From positions 27,237,791 through 27,301,790 of the forward strand of contig NC_066842.1 of NCBI RefSeq assembly GCF_001640805.2: a stretch of 64,000 nucleotides of DNA, in the 5' to 3' direction. The notes under the pieces are model-generated. The model had not been told where the DNA came from. It made no database searches and worked only from the letters and a program-made list of their open reading frames with translations. Both the position numbers and the translations under genes were made by a program. The stretch is from Lates calcarifer. Lineage: Eukaryota; Chordata; Actinopteri; Centropomidae. Shown here piece after piece: positions 26,601 through 37,289 of the stretch (position 1 is its first letter; each line of letters opens with the position of its first letter).

Positions 26601-27634
26601 GTTGGCAGTCAGAGTGCATTTGGCATTCTGTCTGCTGAGTGGTGAATGTACAGATGGATCATTGCCAAAGGCCCTGAAAGTGTGGGGGGGCATGTGTGAA
26701 AGCAACATGTGTCTTGTGCAGTTTCACTGGGAGAACTGCAGGGAATCCTGGACCTGTCCCAACAAAATGCAGTGTGGCTGGTCCCACTGATGAACCCAGA
26801 GTTGAAAGTAAGGCCATTTAAATGAGGCTGTGTGAGTGACAGAGACAGACCTTGGTTCATCTGTACAGTCTAATACAATCCAACTGTTCAGCCATTAAGT
26901 TTACATTTATTATGTCTGTTATGTTCTGGATTTTTTTTAGAATATCAAAGAACCGTTCAATTCAATTTCATGTTTTAGTGCTAACATGATAGGTGTTGTG
27001 CTGCTCTATTTTCAGTGGTGTTTCTAATAGACCTACTCTAAGATTAAACATCTCTTGATATAATGTAGTCCATCAACCTTCACTTTACTTAAACCCCAAA
27101 CAACTTATGAATCTGACCAGATTTTCAAGATTTGGTGGTAAATCACATGTAAATTTATCACAGATGACAGGTGAGTGAACTGGCCAAGGAGACGTTAACC
27201 TGGCAATCTGTGAGCACAGTCCTGTAACCAGTAATAAACTAAATGACATTAAGGAACCAATTAAAGAAAGCAGAAATGTGTTATAGTAGCCTAAATTCTG
27301 CTTGATGATTCTTAATTAAAGGCCAACTGCCAGCAGACTTGGAGTTATCGTTTTCTTAATTGTCTCTCCACATAAATGAGGACGTGTGTAAATGATGAAT
27401 ATTTTACACCTATAGCCTATCATGCAAGGTTCGCGCAACGATATTAACGTTGACTACAACACATGATTAAACCAACTACGTTAATAGAACCTTTCGGGCG
27501 ATATTCTAACTGGTTTTCGATACTTGCTGCATTCAACACAGAGCCAGGTGAATCCAGCCTTTACCTGATGGGACGTAGTCTGCGTCTTCATTAGACGAAT
27601 AGCCGTCAGAGTCGTAGTCAGAATAGTTCATCAT
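11878..27634 (-). CDS. cfdp1: cfdp1, craniofacial development protein 1 (BCNT family), seven coding exons
   Basis: Joining seven exons on the minus strand (27634-27565, 26178-26052, 25305-25077, 23940-23831, 19899-19768, 14101-13943, 11965-11878) gives one open 304-residue protein. Every intron is GT-AG and every phase agrees. Human CFDP1 is of similar length (about 299). The N-terminus is acidic and Tyr/Ser/Asp-rich. The middle is Glu/Lys-rich with runs of basic residues, a Leu-Trp-Ala-Ser-Phe-Leu block and the conserved [11 protein letters not shown] motif near residues 169-179. The C-terminal 80 residues form the BCNT-C domain ([36 protein letters not shown]). CFDP1 is a nuclear, chromatin-associated protein; its yeast relative Swc5 belongs to the SWR1 H2A.Z-deposition complex. 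Two in-frame ATGs start exon 1; I took the first. Confidence 0.95.
12093..12291. repeat. Facing (CA)n and (TG)n microsatellites in cfdp1 intron 6
   Basis: A (CA)n tract at about 12093-12137 is followed roughly 90 bases later by a (TG)n tract of about 60 bases at 12231-12291. The two are mutually complementary, so single-stranded DNA or pre-mRNA can form a long hairpin. A further (TG)n lies at about 12411-12439. Confidence 0.9.
13943..14101 (-). CDS. cfdp1: cfdp1 coding exon 6 (first half of BCNT-C domain)
   Basis: Encodes the most conserved part of the protein: [33 protein letters not shown] and [12 protein letters not shown]. Acceptor ATTTGCAG. The donor GAGGG|GTAAGAG was chosen because it gives Gly-Tyr-Val-Glu-Arg-Lys at the junction with exon 7, as in other vertebrates. 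Confidence 0.95.
15350..16445 (+). mobile_element. L2-type LINE remnant, broken reverse transcriptase and 3' end
   Basis: Plus-strand translation in several frames gives pieces of an L2/CR1-clade reverse transcriptase: [24 protein letters not shown] near 15430, [14 protein letters not shown] near 15605-15640, then after an internal deletion [15 protein letters not shown] and RHLGVILDS (15666-15808). A further fragment reads like the family's conserved Leu-Trp-Asn-Lys-Leu-Pro end near 16350. Stops and frameshifts show it is dead. It sits in cfdp1 intron 5 in the orientation opposite to the gene. Confidence 0.75.
16446..19767 (-). other. cfdp1 intron 5, remainder
   Basis: No exon-like segment is supported. 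It contains (CA)n/(TG)n tracts at about 16695-16719, 17569-17625, 19233-19258 and 19540-19560; open frames through these encode only Cys-Val or His-Thr repeats. The rest is AT-rich intronic sequence. Confidence 0.5.
19768..19899 (-). CDS. cfdp1: cfdp1 coding exon 5
   Basis: Encodes a variable linker ([20 protein letters not shown] and an acidic stretch) ending in a Ser/Pro-rich run before the BCNT domain. Acceptor CTTCGTCAG, donor CCAG|GTACAC. The donor runs directly into a (GT)n tract in the intron. Lower conservation than its neighbours is expected for this part of the family. Confidence 0.88.
20170..20928. mobile_element. Non-autonomous hAT-like element with intact 8-bp target site duplication
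   Basis: A 759-bp element in cfdp1 intron 4. Left end TAGGGATAGACTGAT and right end (reverse complement) TAGTGATAGACCGAT are matching terminal inverted repeats with two mismatches. Both ends are flanked by the same 8 bases, ATTCCCAC (20162-20169 and 20929-20936). An 8-bp duplication and TAGxG-type ends are characteristic of the hAT superfamily. Subterminal sequence is rich in ATCGGC-like words at both ends. There is no transposase ORF, so it would depend on a partner element. Confidence 0.85.
20937..21136 (-). repeat. Fish interspersed repeat, 3'-tail type
   Basis: On the minus strand this reads as the widespread teleost repeat tail resembling GGTTTCTxCCTCTTAAAAAG, AGTTTTTCCTT and CACTGTTGCCTAGTGCTTG. 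Related sequence recurs at about 38415-38475 and, in another segment, near 56040-56090. The exact family name cannot be given without a repeat library. Confidence 0.5.
21640..21882 (+). repeat. DNA-transposon-derived interspersed repeat (end fragment)
   Basis: Contains words typical of a widespread fish repeat: AATAAACTCTAGAGGCTGTT, GAACATTAAGTGAAGCTCCT, GCATGAATAAGCAGGTGTAC and the terminus GGTGTTTCTAATAAAGTG. A second copy lies at about 26845-27050, and a piece of what looks like the matching transposase region at 37290-37690. The superfamily is not assigned from sequence alone. Confidence 0.45.
22004..22034 (+). repeat. (CG)n(CA)n microsatellite
   Basis: Alternating GCGCGCGC runs directly into ACACACAC. 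This purine-pyrimidine alternation is a strong left-handed (Z-DNA) candidate. It lies in cfdp1 intron 4. Confidence 0.9.
23831..23940 (-). CDS. cfdp1: cfdp1 coding exon 4
   Basis: Encodes [15 protein letters not shown], nearly identical to the human CFDP1 motif that precedes the BCNT domain. Acceptor TGTCCTCAG, donor TTAG|GTATGC. The Arg codon that completes the motif is split across the junction with exon 5. A Tc1 remnant lies immediately upstream in intron 3. Confidence 0.94.
24010..24842 (-). mobile_element. Internally deleted Tc1/mariner-type element
   Basis: The right end carries a terminal repeat (GGGTCTGAATACTTTCTGAATGCACTGTA) of the Tc1 group common in fish; a related AGTATTCAGACCC word recurs inside the degraded left side. 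The minus strand still encodes a helix-turn-helix piece ([17 protein letters not shown]) and, after a large deletion, the catalytic-region motif LWSDETKI. The left terminus is eroded, so the start is approximate. It lies in cfdp1 intron 3 and is a dead copy. Confidence 0.8.
25077..25305 (-). CDS. cfdp1: cfdp1 coding exon 3
   Basis: Encodes 76 residues rich in Glu and Lys, then the conserved [16 protein letters not shown] block (human: KKKEDELWASFLNDVG). The acceptor is TTTATAG with a short pyrimidine tract; the donor is AAG|GTAAAT, phase 0. The charged repeats make the first half low-complexity and probably disordered. Confidence 0.93.
25690..25835 (+). repeat. Short interspersed repeat with (ATGA)n tail
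   Basis: Contains GGATTCTGCATGGTCTCCCT, GTGGGTTCTTTCCAGG and GGCTCTAGCCCCCCCATCGA, then ends in AATGAATGAATGAATGA. It belongs to the same repeat type as the longer copy at about 36640-36960. It lies in cfdp1 intron 2. Confidence 0.55.
26052..26178 (-). CDS. cfdp1: cfdp1 coding exon 2
   Basis: Continues the acidic region (Leu-Ser-Glu-Asp-Asp-Ile-Asn-Glu, like human SEDDVNE) and ends in a basic cluster KKKRKKK that could serve as a nuclear localisation signal. Acceptor CTCCTTAG. The donor ATGAG|GTGAGA was preferred over an upstream ATCG|GTATGA because only the former keeps the frame into exon 3. Confidence 0.9.
26845..27050 (+). repeat. DNA-transposon-derived interspersed repeat, second copy
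   Basis: Reads GTACAGTCTAATACAATCCA, TTAGAATATCAAAGAA, TTAGTGCTAACATGATAGG and ends CAGTGGTGTTTCTAATAGAC, the same terminus as the 21640-21882 repeat. It lies in cfdp1 intron 1. Confidence 0.45.
27565..27634 (-). CDS. cfdp1: cfdp1 coding exon 1
   Basis: Encodes the first 23 residues, an acidic Tyr/Ser/Asp-rich segment ending Asp-Tyr-Val-Pro-Ser, the conserved N-terminal signature of CFDP1. It closes with donor GTAAAG and carries one base into exon 2. The tandem ATG ATG leaves a one-residue ambiguity at the start. Confidence 0.93.
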
Positions 27635-28040
27635 TTTAGATGAAGCTTCAGACTGATATTGAAGTATGAATATGAAACAGGGCTACAATGCGCCCGTATG
27701 TTTCCTTCCAGCTTATGTACTGTTTTTACAGCGTCAGACGTCACCCGAACTGGCTACAAATGCCTCCTTACATATAAAATCAACACTGAAATGCTGCTCT
27801 TTCAATTCTGTGATAGATACAAACAAATTTAGTGTGTGAAATGTATGAAACACGGTACTTTGGTAGCTTGTCTGGAAACAATCAAACGATGGATACAATG
27901 TGACTTCCTGTAGCGACGGCGAGCTCGACGGGTCAAAATGTCTAATAGCGCGTTGGCTCTGTAGGCGCCCGATCCTCACCCGGAAGCACAATCCGTTCTG
28001 CACGCGCGCCAAAATCAAAGGCTGCGGTCGTATAGTCGTA
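27635..28040 (-). promoter_or_regulatory. cfdp1: cfdp1 promoter and leader
   Basis: A locally CpG-richer segment directly upstream of the cfdp1 start. Candidate sites read directly are AGACGTCA (one base from the CREB/ATF octamer) at 27736-27743, CCCGGAAG (ETS-type) at 27979-27986 and GCGCGCCAAAA (E2F-type on the minus strand) at 28004-28014. There is no TATA box. The pattern suits a broadly expressed chromatin gene. Site function is inferred from motif match only. Confidence 0.5.
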
Positions 28041-29866
28041 AAGAAAATTCCCTTTCTAACAACTTTTCCTTGACCTCGATGGAAAACGTCATGAAGTCAA
28101 GGAAAGATGTGAAGGAGAGTTGATAAGGAATTAAGAAAAGAGAACACTAGGCGTTTTTTAAACCAACTTTATTTATAACACATGGAGGATGCACAGTGAC
28201 AAACTCTGTGCTTGTAGGTTACAATTCAATATGGTTTCCTTATTATATACAAGTTGAGAAAGTTAAGCCGTTGAAATGACGAAGAAAAAGAACTGTGAAA
28301 GGGTCCAGAGTAAATTATATTCAGACAGAAATATATAGTTTCCTGTTATTGGTGCTTTGACCCTTATATACATTTGTTAAGTAGAGAAAATAAATTATTT
28401 TTAGATAGGGGAAGGATTTTCAGAAGTTTAGATGTGTTGGATTGTGATCGATTTTGGGCAAGGAGGGAGTAGCATTTCATATAAAGATCTTAAACAAAAT
28501 ACAAGTTATTAAAACTTTTGCCTTAATGAAAACAAAACAAACAAAGTTAAAGCATTGCTTTACCTCCCTTGTAAATACAGTGAAATATAGAGGTTTTGCC
28601 CTTAAAAAGGCTTTATGAAATGAAAGTCACATACAGCTGATATCTTATAATTTTGTCATACCTTCCAGTACATGTTTTTAAAATAACTTACATGTACAAA
28701 TATTGATCAGGGTGACTGCTGATAACTGCAACAACACTCAAGTAAACATGTTAGAACGTAACTGATTTCCCTCATTTCAGATCATCAGTCTATTATGAAT
28801 CAGTATTCAGAAGTGGATGCTAAAGACTATGATCAGGAAAAAATCAAAGCAGAGGGTATAAGATCAGATACAGGACCCATGGGGGGTGAGGATCATTCTA
28901 AACATATGTATTATCCACAGATACAATATAAAGACATGTCAGTTATGATATGCATTTATAGACCTGTACACCCTTTCAGTTATCTTACTATAAAGGTCAT
29001 CATTCATGACCCAGTGGCAATGTGAAAAAAAGCAGAAGGCAGTGGCTGATGCTGTTTGTTTTGTGCACTGTTTTGTCATTACTCCTAATGAGACAAAGCT
29101 GTGCTAATCAATGTACTGAGTGTGACAAGTAACTGAAGTAATCTTTACAATCAACCTAATCTACTGCATTTAAGAACCAGCTGGCTGTGGATGTCCCAAC
29201 TACTATGGCTAGAACTATGGCTCTACGGACGTTTTGTATAGAGTTTAGAAAAGCCACCTGACCAGCAGAGGGTGCTGTTTGGTTAAATTAGCTCTGAGCC
29301 TTGATGGGGCCTCTGGAGACTGGAGTTAGACACAAATACACTCAAAACAAACAGTTTCATCTACATATCTGCTTACAAAGATATTATCTCACATACATTA
29401 CTAGTGTTGTTAGTTATTTTCCTAATTCGTAAAAATTACAAATGAATTATATTTTCGTGTCCGTTAGTTGTTGCGTAATTAAAATGTTTGGAGCGTATAT
29501 ATCATCAGAAAAGAGTTTAAAATGACCATCGCAATTTCCTGGTGCAAAGGGTGATGCCATCAAATGTGTTGTTTTGTCTGACCAACAAAACCCCCAAAAT
29601 AGTCAATAGTCATACTCAACGAATTATAAAAAGTTGCTTCTACACATATTTCATTGAAATTGTTACTGATTAATTCTGTCTATCAATATTATGTCATTCA
29701 TTTAAATGTGTCATAATTTGCCATGGCAACAGACTGAAACTCTATCTTCTAGTATAATATAGAAGTCAAATTAAATGATAAGACTCTCTGAAGGCCTCTT
29801 ATGTACAGGAGCAGTGACTGAATTCACACAGACAAACTTTATCCAAGACTTGTCAGAGTGACGCAG
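28041..29866. other. Intergenic sequence upstream of cfdp1
   Basis: AT-rich sequence without a supported exon. The 76-residue plus-strand ORF at 28795-29025 has no splice context or family resemblance that I can see. Confidence 0.4.
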
Positions 29867-30016
29867 TCACAGTACTCTCTCTGCTTGTTCATCATCTTCC
29901 TCACCTGTCCACTCGGCTGCCTCAGTGGCTTTTGCTTCTATAAAATATGACCTGTTGTATTGTGAGGATGTGAGCAGACAGTATTTTTTCCATTCCATTG
30001 TTTGAACTTTTGAGGG
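29867..30016 (-). other. Unassigned exon-like ORF, possible terminal exon
   Basis: On the minus strand the acceptor TATATTTACAG is followed by 49 open codons and TGA. The peptide includes EWKKYCLLTSSQYNRSYFIE and an acidic tail ending Glu-Arg-Val-Leu. It looks more protein-like than its surroundings, but I recognise no family. A donor-like ACAG|GTGAGG at 29905 means it could also be a 112-base internal exon. No partner exon was found upstream. Confidence 0.25.
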
Positions 30017-33000
30017 CTGTAAATATAGCATAAAATTCACACTCAGAACTGGGACACTCAAATAAAATGGTGGTGGGTAAAATGTAGTGCCTAATGTAGT
30101 AAACAGGGAGAGATGCTGGACACAGTCTCATCTCTGCGTACCTAGGGTTCATCTCATCAGCTGCACCTCATCACCTCATCAATGCTTCTGTATGTATGTT
30201 TAAAAAATATGCCTATGTGTGTGCTGTGTGATGTTTCAAACTGTGTGTGTTGCCAGCATTTCTTCTTCTTTGTTGATTCTGCCAGTCTATTGTCCACTGA
30301 CTCTCACCTCACCTTCAAGTACAGTCGGGTATATTTATATATGTCCAGTCTGGCTTTGGCTTTCTCCATTTAAGTTCAAATAATGAGCACAGCGCTCACT
30401 GTAAGGCTCACACAGCTGCCTGAGAAGCCACTCTCAAACCTGTGTTAAAGCCTTTTCATCCCCAGCCTGACTGGTTGCCACTGAATGTTCTGTATGTGGG
30501 AATGAATGGAAACAAACTAGTGTGACAGAATATGTCAATCAGTGCAACAGTATAGCTCATGAATGTGTCTTTTATAGTTTGATAGATACATCAGACTTTG
30601 CATTCACACACAATATTTGTTGGATACATTCACTGTTGGTTAACATACATGGAATTTGTTGATATGGAGAGAAATTGTAGTAAGTGCAGTCATAAATTTT
30701 ATTTTCTTTTAAGATTTCATACTTTGAACTATCAGTTCCAAAAAAAAAAAAAAAAAAAAAAATAGATACAGTGCATACATTATAAAATATAAGATGGTTC
30801 AGCTGACGCTGCTTGAAAAATCTGTCCCCAACATTTACAAATGTATCCTTGAATCTTCTTCTCCAGCTCAGAGCAATAATCAATCTCACAGTCTTGGAAA
30901 GCGCCCTATGATTAATAACAGATAATATTGAATGATTATATAAACAAAAAAAAAAAAAAAATATAAAAAATATGTGCAAAAAAGCTTATAATATGATGTA
31001 TATCATCAAGACAAACATAAAAGAAATAATAAGTAGATGAAGAAAAATGTGAAGATAGTGCAAGGCAAATAAATGAAGGCACCTTGATAAAACAAATAGG
31101 TCTCCTGAGGACTGATTGTATAGGACCCCTACTTGAGTGTGTGCATGTGTCTGTGCATATGAGTCACCTAATGAATGTTTTTGGTTGTTATATAGGGCTA
31201 AATTACTGGTTGTGACGCACGTTGAGCGGTGAGGGACAAAAATAAACAACAATGGGAAAAGGGAGAGGGGGTTAAAAGGGGAATACCACTTAAGGGTTCA
31301 TAATACTGTGAATAAATTCTGGAGATACTCCAGAGACATGAAAGGTGACATCTTGTGAACAAACCTAAAAGCTGTTTGCTTTTCCACAAATACTAAAATG
31401 TTTTTCTTTCCCCCTCAAATATCCCAGACGAGTGTTTTAGGATTCCATTTTTGTTAGTTAGTTAGTTAGTTGTTGCAAAAATAGATGTTGGTCTATAACA
31501 AAGTTTGAATTTGTCTCCCAAACAAAAGTCTTGGAAAGCACAGCTGCTTGTCTCAGTTTAAAGGAAGAACACAGACAGTGTATTAGATAGTAGATGATAA
31601 GAAGCACAGAGAGATGTCCCCATAAAGAGAGGCAGCCATTATACCTTCTCTTAGCAAATAACACATAATTGCCATGTCACAATGTAATGTGTTTAGATGG
31701 TTGGCGTGCAGGCTCCATTTGAAGATGACCTAAATGATGAGTGATTAAGTGTAATTTGCACATATTATTAATAGCAGTGGGTGACAGAGTGGTGCTAATC
31801 ATCTGCTGGCTTTAGTGGAGAGGACAGCCGATTAGCTCTGTGATCAAATATACTAACCAAGTAAAATGACTTGATGTTTTGCTTTGTTTGATTGCAATGA
31901 CCATTAGCTGAAAGAGAGCTCAATGATCAAACTCCGGACTGCTTCTTGCTCTCTAAAATCTTGATTTTGAACTTGATAATGTGATCATTTATATGTTGTC
32001 ATCATGGAGATTTAACATTTTTAAAGTTTAAAATAATGTTAATGTACTTTACTAATAAAGCATGTTTCATATACACAAAATGCAGGAGCAGAATAGTGAC
32101 ATAAACTTTAAAGTACATCTGGAGAGAAATAACAGTAAGTAAATAATAATCACTCATTTGAATAGTATTGATGCAGTTTAGAGTGAAATGAAAATATCTA
32201 GTTTAGTTAGGTTGCTTAAGTTAGTCATTCAGTCTGACATCCTGTTTTTAATATGAGGTTTATGTAGTTGTTTTTCTAAAATCTAGTTGGTCCAATTGAT
32301 CAACCTGATTAGTCAAATAATTTGACTAATCAGATGGTGCTGTGCCATACATGCAAGTTGCAAATGGAATACCGGGCTGAGAGACATGGGGAGGAAGACA
32401 TGGATGAGGGAACAAGACCTGGAGGGTGAGGTGAAGAATAGGGCAACATGAAGACTGTTGATGTCGTAATGAGAAAATCCTCAGAAATTGGATACTGTTG
32501 ATGTTTTATTTCTGCATTTCCATCTTACAGAGATGGAAGACAGAGGGGAGGTAAGTTCAGAAAATGAAGGAGGGGACTGAAAGAAACTACTGTGACATAT
32601 GCTCGTCATCCAACAGAAATAGAATCTTAATCTGAAATTTCTGCTGTTTTTCCTGTTTCTGCTTTTGTGTGTGACTGTGAGAGTCTTAAGACCTCTAATG
32701 GATTTCAAGTGTGTGTGTGTTGATGTGGATCCCAGGATGATCCCAGCCTCTCTAAATGCTAATGATGTGTATAGGTGAGTGATAATTTTCAGAGAGCGCT
32801 GCTTTAGGCCAGCAGGGAAGCACAAGGAGTATAATCAAACTACAGCTGCTGGAGCTTCTTCATTTCATGACATAATAATCACAGGAACCCAGCAAGAGTT
32901 AGAATTTTAGCTTCACATTTAGGAGCTACCTGAGGAGACCTCAGGTGTGCCTCACCTGTCATCTTTTTGATTCAAGATATATTTAACAAACTTGAGTCTT

Positions 33001-36000
33001 AAGACTTGGGTCAAAGAGTGAAGAGCAAAATTCTGACCCATACTGTCTGTTGTAAACATTCATCAGCTGACAGCTTCAACCCAGTTTCAACTTATTAGTG
33101 GCAGTTCAGCTGGTGCACACTTTCAGTCTGACCAAATAAAATATTTAAAACATTAACTATACACTAAATATCTCAACAGCAATTACTGTTGAGGCATTTT
33201 ATACTGACCAACGGTATTGGCCAACTAACTGAAAGGCCAATTGCTATTCATGGAGTTGCATTGCTAGAATTACAACACAGCAGTTATTGAGTCTGGTCCC
33301 TACACATTTACTGTATCATGGTCTGGTGGTACAGTACACCTCTCAAAACAGGAAACAGCAGAGTTAATCACTACAAACCCCTCACTCCTGGACATAAACA
33401 GTTCCAGCTTCTCCCTTTTTGTAGACTCTGAACACTGCAGGCAGATTCAAGAAGTTTCTTTTCTCATGCATCACACTCACATAGAGTTAAATCATACCTC
33501 CTCTCTATATACAGTAACTCATTATCCACACAATATTTATTCATTCATTCATTATTTATTCATTCTTTGCTCTGTTATGTACATTTGTGCTACTTTTACC
33601 CCAACATGTATATATCGTACCAATGTAAGTTGTATATAGATATAGATTTAGCTTTTGTTTGTTCATATTTGTATACTGCATATCTTGTTTAGCTGTATGT
33701 CTGCATTTTGTATCCTTGTAGAATTTTGTGCCAGGGTCGGATTCTTTACTGAACATATAAACATACATACACTTGGCCAATACAATTTATTCTGTGAATT
33801 AAAAAAAATCATGTAATCAGCCAAATAATTCAAGAAAGTAATTTTAATAACAGTAATTAGCCTTGAGAGGTGATAATCTTTAAGATATTTTCATTTAACC
33901 AGGCTTGACTACAAAATCATGCAAAAGAGAGATTGTTTGTATAGAAGTGTGCCTGTCGCTCAGCGTAAAAGTGTTATTTCCCTTTAAATAACTTGGGAAA
34001 TCTGAATGCAGGATGAAAGCTCATTTCCAGACTGACATACTCTGCGGTGTATGTCTTTGTGTCCTGCTGAGGCTGTCCTATTGTGGCCCTCTCTCCATCT
34101 ACCTTTCCTGGACCCTTCAGTGATGCTGTAATAGCTCACTAGTCACATCCTATTCTCTTTCTTCTCAGCAAGACCTCTGTGCCTTCTCAAAGAACAGAGG
34201 TCTGTTCTGCTCTGCTGCTGCTGGATCTCTTTTGATGCTGAGGACAGCACAGACAGATATAAAAGCAGATGAAACTGAAGCCCTGATGCCCCCCACTCAC
34301 AAACTCTCACCTCAAGGTAATTGGGAATTCAGGGAAGAAAAACCAGACTTTTCCCCAGTTTCCTTTCAGACTGACTTCACTGTGGGATGCATTTAACAAT
34401 TCCTTCTACATGTACATAACGTTTCCTTCATCTCAAACTTCAGACCCTTCTTTACCATGGGCCATTTTCCTTCATCTTTTTTTCTTACATGGACCCCGTT
34501 CTTCAAATGTGGCTTAAGTAATTCAGGCTCATTACGACTGAGTGCTGATCATGCAATTACAGTTACATGAAGTAGCATGCACTGCAGCATGCACTGCCCT
34601 ATTGATTCACTGATAGAAGTCTCATTTTACTTTTCACTGTCAAATTGAATGCCACATGTTCTGGATCCACTGATTTTTGGCAGTTTACAGTATCTCACAT
34701 TCCACAGTAGAGTCGAAATGTAGAAATGGTGGTAGAAATGTGGAGTCTAAGGTGTTGAAATTGCCCTAACAGATTGTAGTGATTTCTGCATGCTATAACC
34801 TGCATGTTCTATCTATCTATCTATCCTCTGCTAGGACCTGGGTTTTGTGAGTATTTTTCCTGTTGAGCTCCATATTACTGTAGTTCCTGGGGTGATGTCA
34901 AATATATTCCACCTTTGTAAGTGCAGAAAGATATGACATACAGTGCTAACTTGGTAGTTGTCTGTGTTGTTGATCACAGTCTGGGGCATTAGGGGATGAT
35001 TTATGTGGTGATAAAATATAATGTGTAAAGTTCAGCTTTCAGTTTCATTTGGCTGAAATAAGAAATAGAGTGAGACATAGCTGAAACAACAGAAAGACTG
35101 TCTTGAGGCAGGACTTGACCTTGAGAGGACTACAGTACCCTGAGTGGAGTGTTAACATGGTGAATAGTTTAAGCTTTTACAGGCTCCATGACAGCTGGTT
35201 GTCAGAAAGATTTAGCATATGTCTACTGATATTACCAGGACCCGGCCCTGGTCCCTTGGGGGAAACTCCTCCTCATTTGGAAGATACATTTCTCACACAC
35301 TAAGTAATACCAAACCCTATTTGAATACATGGAGCCACACAGGTCAATAGTTTATAGTGTACAAGATCTATTGATGACTGTCACTCTAACCTAATTCAGA
35401 CCTCCACAGTGGTCTGTATTGACAGCAGTAAGACAAGACTGAGGCAAACCAGAGCAGGGAGATCATGTTCGTACAACACTCCGACCGATTGTAACTTAAT
35501 CCTTCCAGCTCACAGTGATTTGACATCCAGGCTGACGAAAATACAACATCCTCTTTTACTTCCACCAGTATCACATCAGCCTCAAGATGAGGCTCCACAT
35601 TACAAGCTAGTTTTCATTGGAGCTGGGCAAGAAATTAAAGGCCTGATTAGCAATTCAAATATAAACCAAAGATTAACATTAAAGATGCAACCTTTTAATG
35701 AATTGTATGTTATGACATTTCGTGACAGTAACCACTTAACAGGCAGCTCCTCCAAACTGTGAATCACTTGGCTGCAGGCTCATCATTGTAAATCATGCTG
35801 GCAGAGTCAAGAGGTTCACTCAGTGTTTAACACACATTAGAATTAGCAAGACAATTTGTGTAAGTAATGTTAAATTTGGTGTGAGAGTTGGTGCCAGACA
35901 TGGTAGTAGAAATTGCTACTGTGATATTTGTAAACTACAGCGCCTCAGAATGGTAAGGAAAATCCAAAACTTACTCAGCCTTACACCTAATGACAAAATA

Positions 36001-36639
36001 CATTAACTGTAGCCATCTCAAATGTGACTTTTTAAAAGGCTTTCTCCATGGTTAGGGTGTGTTTTAGATTAATATGCCATTCAGACTGTCACAGTGATGC
36101 TTGACTGTGATATTGAGAAGAAAGAGAAAATAGAACAAGAGAGAGACAGAGAGAGATAAATACGTCATATTCTTAAGTCAGTGTAACAAGTGTGTGAAAC
36201 TACAATGCAGGTTTCTGCCAACAGTGACAACTAGAGATTAACCTGCTGCTGTCTCATAAAAATGAGTGAAAGTGGGCTGAATGTATGTTGTGTAGTGTGT
36301 TGTCTGAAAGAGGTATAAAAGTATGTGATTAAGGTTAGGCAATAGTCAAGACACCATCATTCATTGTTCATACAGGGGGACCAAACCATTTTTAGTTCAT
36401 ACTTCTAAGGCTTGATTCATCCACGTTGTTTCCTGCCTTCTCATATTGTTTCATCAAAGATTTTCTTAGGGCCCTTGGAGAAGTTAAAGAGTCCGGTATT
36501 TATATTATTGTCATGCAATCAGACCCTGTTTTGATCATATTTGTGTTCTGCATTTTTCTTTCAGCAACAGCTCTTCTTTGTATTTATATTCTATATTTGC
36601 TTCTCTCTGGGTGGTGCAGTGAGACAGCAAGAAGCAAGA
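30017..36639. other. Gene-poor intergenic sequence
   Basis: No coding exon is supported. Simple sequence includes poly(A) at about 30741-30761 and 30945-30960, (GTTA)n at about 31454-31472, (ATTC)n near 33538-33568 and (CTAT)n near 34809-34825. A TATAAAAG box at about 34258-34265, followed some 50 bases later by a donor-like CAAG|GTAATT, is a weak first-exon candidate. Confidence 0.4.
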
Positions 36640-36960
36640 GGGTTTTGATTTTCAGTATGGAGTTTGTAAGTTCTTCCTGTGCCTCTGTGGGTTCTTTCCG
36701 GGTAATCCAGCTTCCTCCCACGGTCCAAAGACATGCAGGTTAATTGGTGATTGTCTGTAGGTGTGAATGTGAGTGTGAATGGTTGTTTGGCTCTATACAT
36801 TGTCCTTGTGATAGACTGGCAATCTGTCCAGGGTGAACCCCACCCTTTGACCAGTGTCAGCTAGGATTGGCTTCAGCCCCCTGTGAGCCTTAAGGATCAG
36901 CAGTAAGGTCCACCATCCCTGCACTGGGGCTAGGGGTTAACCCCAAGATACAAAACTGAA
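36640..36960 (+). repeat. Interspersed repeat with retroelement-like 3' end
   Basis: Carries the teleost repeat words GGAGTTTGTAAGTTCTTCCT, CTTCCTCCCACGGTCCAAAG, ACATGCAGGTTAATTGGTGA, GTGAATGTGAGTGTGAATGG and GATAGACTGGCAATCTGTCC, in the usual order. It is the fuller relative of the copy at 25690-25835. The family name is not assigned. Confidence 0.65.
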
Positions 36961-37289
36961 AAAAGATTCACCAGAAATTTTGTATAAAAGAAAAATTCTT
37001 TCTTATCCCTTCAATCATTCATCTTTCATCTTATGATGCTTTTAGGGGTCCTGACCCCCAGATAGGCAGTTACTGGTTTGACTGAAAGTTAAGACCATAT
37101 TTCAATTAAAAGAAAATCCTAATTATACATGAAAATATAGTCATTAACATGCTATTGAAACAATAGTTATGTAATTTAGACTTCACAACCAAATTTAGCC
37201 CACCTGCACATCATCAAAGTGATGTTTACTGGGCAGGTTGAGCATTAGTCGAAACATCACTACCAACAAGCCGACTGAATAGAGGACAT

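Noticed and set aside
32481..32825. A 114-codon minus-strand ORF
   Set aside because: Composition and lack of splice signals or motifs look like chance; no family recognised.
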